A DNA stretch of 12,521 nt from an uncultured Anaerobutyricum sp. (GTDB taxonomy: Bacteria > Bacillota > Clostridia > Lachnospirales > Lachnospiraceae), in contig CAKREJ010000038.1 in NCBI GenBank assembly GCA_934317185.1, positions 1-12,521 on the forward strand, written 5' to 3'. The notes beneath the pieces were generated by a model. That model made no database searches and had not been told where the DNA came from. It worked only from the letters and a program-made list of their open reading frames with translations. The translations under genes and the position numbers were made by a program. This document shows, one piece after another, positions 6,183 to 12,521 of the stretch (positions are counted from its first letter, which is position 1; each line of letters begins with the position of its first letter).

Positions 6183-6995
6183 ATGAGCAAAAAGAAAAAA
6201 AGAAAAGGGAGCGGATTTTTTTCAAATCTGCTTCTTCTATTGTGTGTTATCGTTTTTTGTGTTGCGGTATGGAAGCTGTGGGGGTATTATAAGAACTATC
6301 ATGCCGGAAGAAAAGAATATGAACAGCTTCGGCAATATACAAAGGAAAATAAAGAGTCCGATAAAAAAGAAAAAAAGAAGAAGTCAGGAGTAGATGTCTG
6401 TCCGATACAGGTGGATTTTGATGCACTTGCAAAGGTTAATCCGGATGTAAAAGCCTGGATATATATTAAGGATACAGGAATTAATTATCCAATCGTGCAG
6501 ACCGCAGATAATTCGGCATATCTTCATCGGACATTTGAAGGAAGAGATAGTTTTATCGGAGCGATATTTTTAGATGCCGGATGTGAATCTGATTTTTCTT
6601 CTGAAAACAGTATTGTATATGGCCATAACCTGAAGAATGGTCAGATGTTTGGTATGTTAAAGAAACATTACGATACCAGCTATAATCAAGATGCAGATTA
6701 CAAAGAACATCAGAAGATATGGATTCTTACACCAGAAGAAGAGATAGAATATAAGGTGTTTGCGGCCAGAGAAATTAACGCGGATACAGATGAAAATGTA
6801 TATACAATTACATTTGCTTCAGAGGAAGAATATGAGAACTATTTAAAAGAAGCGGCTGCAAAGTCACTTTATAGTCTTGGAACGAAAACAGACAGTTCAG
6901 AAGGTATACTGACGTTATCTACCTGTACATCGTCTTCAGAAGCCGGTCGATTTATCGTACAGGCAACACAGATACAAAGGACAGCAAAGGAGTAA
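6183..6995 (+). CDS. srtB: Class B sortase
   Basis: A 270-residue membrane-anchored cysteine transpeptidase that cuts a C-terminal sorting signal on exported proteins and joins them to the peptidoglycan cross-bridge or to a pilus. A basic N-terminus (SKKKKRKGS) precedes an uncleaved signal anchor at about 11-36, then a charged Lys/Glu-rich linker and the sortase barrel from about residue 75. Class B hallmarks are INYPIVQTADNSAYL, FEGRDSFIGAIFLD, the catalytic His148 in YGHNLKNG, Cys248 in TLSTC and Arg256 in GRFIVQ. All three catalytic residues are present. The start at ATG 6183 has AGGTG (6173-6177) 5 nt upstream, overlapping the cobU stop; a GTG two codons earlier is the alternative. No protein with a sorting signal is encoded in the window, so its substrate lies elsewhere. 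Confidence 0.93.
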   Translation: MSKKKKRKGSGFFSNLLLLLCVIVFCVAVWKLWGYYKNYHAGRKEYEQLRQYTKENKESDKKEKKKKSGVDVCPIQVDFDALAKVNPDVKAWIYIKDTGINYPIVQTADNSAYLHRTFEGRDSFIGAIFLDAGCESDFSSENSIVYGHNLKNGQMFGMLKKHYDTSYNQDADYKEHQKIWILTPEEEIEYKVFAAREINADTDENVYTITFASEEEYENYLKEAAAKSLYSLGTKTDSSEGILTLSTCTSSSEAGRFIVQATQIQRTAKE

Positions 6996-7002
6996 ACAAG
7001 GA

Positions 7003-9069
7003 ATGGATATGAGAGAGAAAAATATATGGGAAAGGATAAAGAATTCTGCTAATTGCAGAGTCCTTATTCTTAATCTGATTCTGACTCTCTGCCTGAATCT
7101 TCTTCTGGAATTTACGGAGAGAAGATCAGTAAGTGAGGTATGCTCGTTTATCCAGGAGAGAACGTTTGTATTTCTTTATAATGGATTTATCATATTTTTA
7201 TGCTTATCTATTGTATTTTTAGTAAAGAAAAAGATTTTTGCGTATGTCTTTATCAGTGGCTGCTGGATTCTTGTTGCGATAGCGAATGGAGTTGTGCTGA
7301 GTGACAGAAAGACTCCATTTACAGCGGTAGATCTTACATTGGTGAAGTCTGTACTTCCTATTCTTGGAAGCTATCTTGCGATATGGCAGATTGTAGCAAT
7401 TGCCATTTTACTCATAATTGGAATAGGAGGTATGGTATGTCTTTACCTTTATTCTCCGGAAGATAAATATCCCCGTCATCTTGCACCGGGAGTTTTATGT
7501 ACAGCACTTACCGTTGTATGTTTTTGTGCCATAACCTATGTCGGAGTAGGCAGAGGAATGCTTATCAAGAAGTTTGATAATCTGATTGCCGGCTATAAAG
7601 ACTACGGAGTTGCATATGGTTTTTGCGTGACAGCAATAGATACCGGAATTGACCGTCCGATCAGTTATTCAAGAGAGACAGTAAAGCGCATAAAGAAAAA
7701 AGTAAATAAAGCAGAAAAAAAACAAAAGAAAAACGAGAAAGCAGAGAAGCTTCATGAGCCTAATATTATTTTTATTCAGTTAGAATCTTTTTTTGATGTG
7801 ACAACTGTAAAGAATTTAAAAGTTTCAGAAGATCCGATACCGACATTTCATAAGCTTCAAAAAGAATATACATCAGGATATTTAAAGGTTCCTGTATATG
7901 GAGCAGGAACGATTAATACAGAATTTGAAGTAATTACAGGAATGAATATAGATTATTTTGGAACAGGAGAATATCCATACCGAAGTATTCTTCATAAGAC
8001 AACCTGTGACAGTATAGCTTATTGGTTAAAAGAAAGGAATTATGAGGCAAGTGTGATTCATAATAATAATGCTTCTTTTTATGATAGAGATGCAGTTTTT
8101 TCCAATCTTGGTTTTGACAATTTTATTACCATTGAAAATATGGATATAAAAAGCAGAAATGAGGTAGGCTGGGCGAAGGATTCTGTTTTAACAAGATATA
8201 TTATGGATACGTTACAGCAAACAAAGAAGAAGGATATTATTTATACGATTTCTGTGCAGGGGCATGGAGATTATCCGACAGATGACCAGAGTGGTTCTCC
8301 TATTACAGTTACAGGTGAAGGGATGAGTCAGAGCTATCTTAATCAGTTTACATATTATGTGAATCAGACGAGAGAGATGGATGATTTTATAAAAGAGCTG
8401 ACGGATAAGCTTTCTGAATATCCGGAAGATGTGATGGTCGTAGCTTATGGCGATCATTTGCCGGGAATGAATCTGGAAAGTAAAGATTTGAAGAATGATT
8501 CAAAGTATGAGACACCATATTTTATCTGGGATAATTTTGGATATAACAGTACAAATAAAAAGAAAGAATCCGGGAAGGTGGAAGCATGGCAGCTTGCATC
8601 AAAAGTGCTTGCTGAGTCAGGGATTCATAATGGTTTTCTAAATGAATATCATCAGACAATGGCTTCCGATAAAAAGTACCGTAAAAATTTAAAGCTTTTA
8701 CAGTATGATATGCTATATGGAAGTAATTTTGTGAGAGAAGGGAAAAAAACCTTAAAACCAACAAAAATAAATTATAGCTTAAAGCCTGTAGAAATTACAG
8801 AGATAAAAGAAAGTAAAGATAGTTATTTATTACTTGGAAATAATTTTACAGATGCAAGCCGTGTATTTATAAATGGAGTGAGAGTAGCTTCGAAAAAAGC
8901 AAGCAACTGTGTCCTTGAAATTTCGAAGCATTCCGTAAAAGAAGGAGATAAGATTACGGTGCATCAGGTAAGTGTAACCAATGAAAATATTACACTCAAT
9001 CAGTCAAACGAATACGAATTTTGCAAAGATAAAGTGAGATTGTTATACAAAAATTTGTATGATGAATAA
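7003..9069 (+). CDS. LTA synthase family protein (membrane sulfatase-fold phosphoglycerol transferase) with C-terminal beta domain
   Basis: A 688-residue polytopic enzyme of the LtaS/alkaline-phosphatase superfamily, expected to transfer glycerol phosphate from phosphatidylglycerol to a lipid or polymer acceptor outside the membrane. Five hydrophobic segments lie at about 20-37, 54-73, 78-99, 123-149 and 158-182. A Lys-rich linker (about 225-250) leads to the sulfatase domain from residue 253: NIIFIQLESFF (Glu261, metal), GAGTINTEFEV (Thr303, expected nucleophile), QGHGDYP (His421) and YGDHLPG (Asp484, His485, metal). After the catalytic domain, residues ~590-680 form an extra beta-rich region (LLLGNNFTDASRVFINGVRV, then GDKITVHQVSV) resembling an IPT/TIG-like fold, not part of the standard enzyme. 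AAAGGAG is 10 nt before ATG 7003; ATG 7009, with AAGGA 6 nt away, is a possible alternative. The gene starts 7 nt after the sortase gene. Confidence 0.9.
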   Translation: MDMREKNIWERIKNSANCRVLILNLILTLCLNLLLEFTERRSVSEVCSFIQERTFVFLYNGFIIFLCLSIVFLVKKKIFAYVFISGCWILVAIANGVVLSDRKTPFTAVDLTLVKSVLPILGSYLAIWQIVAIAILLIIGIGGMVCLYLYSPEDKYPRHLAPGVLCTALTVVCFCAITYVGVGRGMLIKKFDNLIAGYKDYGVAYGFCVTAIDTGIDRPISYSRETVKRIKKKVNKAEKKQKKNEKAEKLHEPNIIFIQLESFFDVTTVKNLKVSEDPIPTFHKLQKEYTSGYLKVPVYGAGTINTEFEVITGMNIDYFGTGEYPYRSILHKTTCDSIAYWLKERNYEASVIHNNNASFYDRDAVFSNLGFDNFITIENMDIKSRNEVGWAKDSVLTRYIMDTLQQTKKKDIIYTISVQGHGDYPTDDQSGSPITVTGEGMSQSYLNQFTYYVNQTREMDDFIKELTDKLSEYPEDVMVVAYGDHLPGMNLESKDLKNDSKYETPYFIWDNFGYNSTNKKKESGKVEAWQLASKVLAESGIHNGFLNEYHQTMASDKKYRKNLKLLQYDMLYGSNFVREGKKTLKPTKINYSLKPVEITEIKESKDSYLLLGNNFTDASRVFINGVRVASKKASNCVLEISKHSVKEGDKITVHQVSVTNENITLNQSNEYEFCKDKVRLLYKNLYDE

Positions 9070-9095
9070 ATAAAAAGAAAACAGGAGGATAAAGT

Positions 9096-10631
9096 ATGTC
9101 AACAACAACCGCAATATTATGCGCCTTTGGCGTATATCTGCTGCTGATGATTGGAATTGGTGTCTGGTGTATGAAAAAGACAACAGGGGCTGATGACTAT
9201 TTCTTAGGAGGAAGAGGACTTTCAGGCCCGGTAGCTGCATTATCAGCACAGGCATCTGATATGAGTGGATGGCTTCTTATGGGACTTCCAGGTTCTGTAT
9301 ATGCATTAGGTACAGGACAGGCATGGATTGCTGTCGGTCTTGGACTTGGAACGATTGCCAACTGGTTGATCATTGCAAAGCCACTTCGTGCTTATACGAT
9401 CGTAGCCAATAACTCAATGACTTTGCCGGAATTTTTTGGAAATCGTTATCATGATGAGAAGAAGATTCTTTTAGGAATCTCCTCAGCGATTATCGTTGTA
9501 TTTTTCTTAGTATATACAGCATCTGCACTGGCATCCGGCGGAAAGCTTTTTAATACCGTATTTGGAATTGATTATCATATTGCTTTATTTATAGGAGCAG
9601 CCGTTATTTTAATCTATACATTTATGGGAGGCTTCCTTGCAGTATGTACAACAGACTTTGTACAGGGAACATTGATGCTGATCGCACTTTTAGTTGTTCC
9701 TATTGTTGCATGGGGATTTGTAAGCGGAGATTTCTCTGCGTTATTAACACAGAGTGGAGTGAATTCAGAACATTATATGAGTCTTATGTATAATGGGGAT
9801 CATCCAATTACTCCAGTTGAAATTATTTCAAACCTTGCATGGGGGCTTGGATATTGTGGAATGCCACATATTCTGATTCGTTTTATGGCAATTAAAAATG
9901 AAAAAGAGCTTCGCAAATCATCTGTCATCGCAATCGTGTGGGTTATTATCTCACTTACACTTGCGGTAGCAATCGGTGTGATCGGTCGTGCTTATCTTCT
10001 TCCGGCAATTCTTGGAGAAACAGCAGGAGCACCATCAGCAGAATCCGTATTTATTCAGATGATTCAGGAAACATTTACAAATAAGATTAATCTTCCATTT
10101 ATCGGAGGAATCTTTATCTGCGGTATTTTAGCAGCAATCATGTCTACAGCAGATTCCCAGCTCCTTGTATGTTCTTCTTCTGTATCCGCCGATATTTATC
10201 AGGATATTTTTAAACCAGAAGCAACAGATAAAGAAGTATTAAATGTAGGACGAATTACGACAATTGTTGTCGCAGCACTTGCATTTATTATCGCATGGAA
10301 TCCAAACAGCTCCGTTATGGCCCTTGTATCTGATGCGTGGGCAGGACTTGGTTCTGCTTTCGGACCATTAGTAGTAATGAGTCTGTTCTGGAAGAGAACA
10401 AATCTTCAGGGAGCAATCGCAGGACTCCTTTCCGGAGCGTTAACCGTAATTATCTGGGATTACATCCCTCTTATTGGTGGACAGACTCCATATGTGGCAA
10501 CCGGTTTATATTCACTTGTAGTAGGATTTATTATCAGTTTACTTTTCATCGTAGTAGTAAGCCTTATTACAAAAGCACCGGAAGAATCCATTATGGAAGA
10601 ATTTGAAAACTACAAAGCATATAAAGAATAA
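9096..10631 (+). CDS. putP: Sodium/proline symporter (SSS family)
   Basis: A 511-residue, roughly 13-helix transporter of the solute:sodium symporter family that takes up proline using the sodium gradient. The N-terminus has the PutP-typical FLGGRGLSGPVAALSAQASDMSGWLLMGLPG; Asp55 and Ser57 fall at the same positions as the Na+-site residues of the E. coli protein. NSMTLPEFFGNRYHD and the helix IYTFMGGFLAVCTTDFVQG follow, then STADSQLLVCSSSVSADIYQD, which carries late Na+-site serines. The length is close to the E. coli protein (502). Proline is the most likely substrate from the overall PutP pattern, but related substrates cannot be excluded. AGGAGG is 7 nt before ATG. It begins 26 nt after the LTA-synthase-like gene, so it can be read from the same transcript; no separate promoter is evident. 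Confidence 0.9.
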   Translation: MSTTTAILCAFGVYLLLMIGIGVWCMKKTTGADDYFLGGRGLSGPVAALSAQASDMSGWLLMGLPGSVYALGTGQAWIAVGLGLGTIANWLIIAKPLRAYTIVANNSMTLPEFFGNRYHDEKKILLGISSAIIVVFFLVYTASALASGGKLFNTVFGIDYHIALFIGAAVILIYTFMGGFLAVCTTDFVQGTLMLIALLVVPIVAWGFVSGDFSALLTQSGVNSEHYMSLMYNGDHPITPVEIISNLAWGLGYCGMPHILIRFMAIKNEKELRKSSVIAIVWVIISLTLAVAIGVIGRAYLLPAILGETAGAPSAESVFIQMIQETFTNKINLPFIGGIFICGILAAIMSTADSQLLVCSSSVSADIYQDIFKPEATDKEVLNVGRITTIVVAALAFIIAWNPNSSVMALVSDAWAGLGSAFGPLVVMSLFWKRTNLQGAIAGLLSGALTVIIWDYIPLIGGQTPYVATGLYSLVVGFIISLLFIVVVSLITKAPEESIMEEFENYKAYKE

Positions 10632-10811
10632 TACTAATTTACTTCTGGAGTAGGCAAACAGAAAAACAAAAAATAAATCCTGGTAAAATGTGACCTCGGA
10701 GCCAGTATTGAATGCAAGCTTTTTGGCGAGCATTCAACACTGGCGACTACTGGCACATTTTACCAGGATTTATTTTTTGTTTTTCGTCCGTTACCCCAGT
10801 AAATTAGTATT
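10630..10811. repeat. Intergenic inverted repeat spanning the whole gap between convergent genes
   Basis: The 182-nt gap is almost wholly symmetrical. The outer arms AATACTAATTTACT (10630-10643) and 10798-10811 match over 14 bp. The middle arms at 10661-10692 and 10754-10785 match perfectly over 32 bp. The inner arms GCCAGTATTGAATGC (10701-10715) and 10730-10744 match in 14 of 15 positions around a 14-nt loop. The symmetry begins within the putP stop codon and ends 2 nt before the stop codon of the opposing gene. Confidence 0.9.
10661..10785. terminator. Bidirectional terminator for putP and the FAD oxidoreductase gene
   Basis: The perfect 32-bp stem carries A-rich tracts on its 5' side and T-rich tracts (TTTATTTTTTGTTTTT) on its 3' side. 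By symmetry, an RNA from either strand folds into a hairpin ending in U-rich sequence. The location between two convergent genes fits. The nested inner stem (10701-10744) is larger than needed for termination. Confidence 0.8.
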
Positions 10812-10813
10812 TC

Positions 10814-12205
10814 TTATTTTGTTCGGGAAAGTACTGCTCTTGCAGCTTTAATTCCGGAAGCACCTGCCTGTGCAAGTCCACGTGTTGTTCCGGCTCCATC
10901 TCCGATAGCGAAGAAGCCGGGAAGTTTTGTTTCAAGTTCGTGGCTTAACTCCAGACGGGAGGAGTAGAATTTGACTTCGGCACCGTATAAAAGAGTGTCA
11001 TAGTTTGCAGTACCGGGAGCTACCTTATCAAGCGCGTAGATCATTTCGATAATATCATCAAGCTGACGTTTTGGAAGTGCTAAAGATAAGTCTCCTGGAA
11101 TAGCCGCTGTCAGTGTAGGTTTTACAAAAGACTGGCTTAAACGATGTTCATTTGTTCGTACTCCTTTTACAAGATCACCGAAACGCTGTACAAGTACACC
11201 ACCTGCTAACATATTAGAAAGAGAGGCGATGTGCTTACCATAGCGATATGGTTCGTCAAATGGTTCTGTAAAACGATTGGAAACAAGAAGAGCAAAGTTT
11301 GTATTCTCACTGCGAAGAGAAGCATCAGAGTAAGAATGTCCATTTACAGTGTTGATACCTTCTACATTTTCAGCAACAACGTGACCGTAAGGATTCATAC
11401 AGAAAGTACGAACATTGTCACCATATTGTTTCGTACGATAAACAAGTTTTGATTCATATACAACATCAGTGATGTGTTCGAATACTCTTGCAGGTAGTTC
11501 AACACGAACTCCAATATCTACCTGGTTGTTAATAAGTTTGATTCCGAGATTTTTACATTGATTAGCAAACCATTCTGCACCACTACGGCCAGGAGCGGCA
11601 ATTAGATACTGACAACGTGCAATATCTCCATTTTCTGTTACAAGTTCATATCCTTCAGAACAGGTTTTGATCTCAGAAATAGCCGTATTAAAATGAAAAT
11701 CCATTTTATCTTTTAAATCTTCATAAATATTTGTAAGAATCATAAGATTCTTTTCAGTTCCAAGATGTTTGCACTGTGCCTGCAGAAGATGAAGGTCAAA
11801 TTCAAGAGCTTTCTTTGCGAGAGCCTGTGCCTCTGGAGTGGTAGTAGAGAAATAATTTTTAGTAGCACCATGAGCCACATTGACATCATCTACATAATGG
11901 ATCAGTTCCATAACTTCGTCATGATCCATATAATCGGTAAGCCAGCCGCCAAATTCCGTAGTGAAGTTAAACTTACCATCAGAAAAAGCACCGGCACCAC
12001 CAAAACCACACATCGTATCACAGACTTTACAGTTAATGCACTGTTTCACTTTCTTTGCTACAATCGGACAGCTTCTTTTATAAATATCTCTTCCCTGCTC
12101 AAAAACCCCAATTTTTAAGGAAGGATTTTTTAAACTAAGCTCATAACCGGCATAGATACCAGCCTCACCACAGCCAATAATAATAACATCATACATTTGC
12201 TTCAT
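10814..12205 (-). CDS. FAD-dependent oxidoreductase, COG2509 type
   Basis: A 463-residue cytosolic flavoprotein. The N-terminus has the dinucleotide-binding motif YDVIIIGCGEAGIYAGYEL (Gly11, Gly13, Gly16) followed by the acidic end of strand 2 (FEQG). Next is a cysteine cluster, Cys56-x2-Cys59-x2-Cys62-x3-Cys66, running into GFGGAGAFSDGKFN, which marks this group of 'uncharacterised FAD-dependent dehydrogenases'. LIAAPGRSGAEW and DIGVRVELP come mid-protein, and FAIGDGAGTTRGLAQAGASG at the C-terminus closes the FAD site. Physiological substrate and partner are unknown. The start is ATG at 12205, with GGAGG 5 nt upstream; the reading frame stays open for 69 further codons upstream, but that stretch contains the promoter and a hairpin and is not credible protein. 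It is convergent with putP and shares its terminator. Confidence 0.88.
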   Translation of the reverse strand: MKQMYDVIIIGCGEAGIYAGYELSLKNPSLKIGVFEQGRDIYKRSCPIVAKKVKQCINCKVCDTMCGFGGAGAFSDGKFNFTTEFGGWLTDYMDHDEVMELIHYVDDVNVAHGATKNYFSTTTPEAQALAKKALEFDLHLLQAQCKHLGTEKNLMILTNIYEDLKDKMDFHFNTAISEIKTCSEGYELVTENGDIARCQYLIAAPGRSGAEWFANQCKNLGIKLINNQVDIGVRVELPARVFEHITDVVYESKLVYRTKQYGDNVRTFCMNPYGHVVAENVEGINTVNGHSYSDASLRSENTNFALLVSNRFTEPFDEPYRYGKHIASLSNMLAGGVLVQRFGDLVKGVRTNEHRLSQSFVKPTLTAAIPGDLSLALPKRQLDDIIEMIYALDKVAPGTANYDTLLYGAEVKFYSSRLELSHELETKLPGFFAIGDGAGTTRGLAQAGASGIKAARAVLSRTK

Positions 12206-12231
12206 GCGTACCTCCAAAATTGCTAGTTTAC

Positions 12232-12247
12232 ATCTCAAAAGTGAGAT
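12232..12247 (-). promoter_or_regulatory. Short palindrome in the leader of the FAD oxidoreductase gene
   Basis: ATCTCA (12232-12237) and TGAGAT (12242-12247) form a perfect 6-bp inverted repeat around a 4-nt loop, about 27-42 nt upstream of the start codon and inside the expected 5' UTR. It may be an operator or a small leader hairpin; it does not touch the ribosome binding site. Confidence 0.35.
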
Positions 12248-12274
12248 ATAAAACACATAATATATCAATATAAG

Positions 12275-12303
12275 AGTATAAATAAAAAGCATAGGAATGT
12301 CAA
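12275..12303 (-). promoter_or_regulatory. Consensus sigma-A promoter of the FAD oxidoreductase gene
   Basis: On the - strand TTGACA (12303-12298), a 17-nt spacer and TATACT (12280-12275) give a perfect -35 and a one-mismatch -10. Transcription would begin near 12268, leaving a leader of about 60 nt. Its location also shows that the upstream open frame is not translated from this promoter. Confidence 0.8.
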
Positions 12304-12521
12304 ATTTTGAGTGTGGAATAAGAAGGGGAGCGTTATTTATCCTCTTACAGCAGAAGACTCCGACCTCTAAGGTGGGAGATGAATTGCGTCTGCTACCTAC
12401 TTGATAGAGCATCCTGATTATAGTATAGTATCTTTAGTCGGATAATAAAAAATTGAGATACAATAAATTGAGATAATAACGCACATTTAGTATTCTTACT
12501 ATACTATCATCTTGCGCTTGT
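12304..12521. other. Non-coding end of the window, with hairpin and short repeats
   Basis: With 12206-12303 this makes a 316-nt stretch without a gene. It holds the hairpin at 12350-12393. The 11-mer AAATTGAGATA is repeated directly at 12450-12460 and 12466-12476 (16-nt period). ATAGTATAGTA (12420-12430) recurs inverted at 12497-12507. The repeats could flank the control region of a gene beyond the window edge. No ORF with a ribosome binding site is seen. Confidence 0.5.
12350..12393 (+). repeat. Hairpin related to the 1774-1790 motif; possible IS200/IS605-type end relic
   Basis: CTCCGACCT (12358-12366) and AGGTGGGAG (12370-12378) form a hairpin with a CTA loop and a single G-G mismatch, enclosed by GCAGA/TCTGC (12350-12354, 12389-12393). 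AGAAGACTCCGACCTCT (12352-12368) matches the reverse complement of 1774-1790 in 16 of 17 positions. Short subterminal hairpins of this CTCCCACCT...AGGTGGGAG style are familiar at ends of IS200/IS605-family elements in Clostridia. No transposase or TnpB is present here, so the mobile origin is inference. Confidence 0.4.

Noticed and set aside
8212-8764. Open frames of 80 codons on the - strand within the LTA-synthase-like gene
   Set aside because: They lie opposite a strongly supported coding frame, lack ribosome binding sites and have no recognisable domain.
12206-12412. 69-codon N-terminal extension of the FAD oxidoreductase frame
   Set aside because: The extension has no ribosome binding site, spans a consensus promoter and a hairpin, and precedes the canonical MKQMYDVIIIGCGEAG start that has GGAGG 5 nt upstream.

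Overview
The window looks like a chromosomal segment of a low-G+C Gram-positive anaerobe, most likely a member of the Lachnospiraceae/Clostridia. Support for this comes from the A/T-rich composition, strong AGGAGG-type ribosome binding sites, an ECF sigma factor paired with a DUF4367 membrane protein, a YkuD L,D-transpeptidase, a class B sortase and an LTA-synthase-type sulfatase. The assignment is by gene content and style only; no species can be named from the sequence.

Layout. (1) 17-1606, + strand: an ECF-like promoter, an ECF sigma factor starting at TTG and, overlapping it by 4 nt, a DUF4367 membrane protein that is probably its regulator; the pair ends at a nested hairpin terminator. 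(2) 1609-1817: a compact, highly structured, locally G+C-richer intergenic element with no gene, lying in the 3' untranslated region of the next gene. (3) 1821-3960, - strand: L,D-transpeptidase and a CYTH phosphohydrolase-like protein, the latter preceded by a 16-codon upstream ORF with its own ribosome binding site. (4) 4127-10631, + strand: a well-formed sigma-A promoter followed by six tightly spaced genes: DJ-1/PfpI protein, DUF1189 membrane protein, CobU, class B sortase, LTA synthase family protein with an extra C-terminal beta-rich domain, and a PutP-type Na+/proline symporter. (5) 10630-10811: an intergenic space that is almost entirely one long inverted repeat and serves as a bidirectional terminator. 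(6) 10814-12303, - strand: a COG2509-type FAD-dependent oxidoreductase with a consensus TTGACA-N17-TATACT promoter. (7) 12304-12521: non-coding, with a hairpin related to the one in region 2, plus short direct and inverted repeats.

How it fits together. Much of the content concerns the cell envelope: L,D-transpeptidase (peptidoglycan cross-linking), sortase B (anchoring proteins to the wall), LTA-synthase-like enzyme (glycerol-phosphate polymer) and an ECF/anti-sigma-like pair that may sense envelope conditions. CobU (cobalamin salvage) sits alone among the envelope genes with no other cobalamin gene in view. No complete mobile element, CRISPR array, tRNA or rRNA is visible. The most unusual material is non-coding: the structured element at 1609-1817, its 17-nt motif (16/17 identical) repeated inverted near 12360, the full-length palindrome at 10630-10811 and the leader ORF ahead of the CYTH gene.
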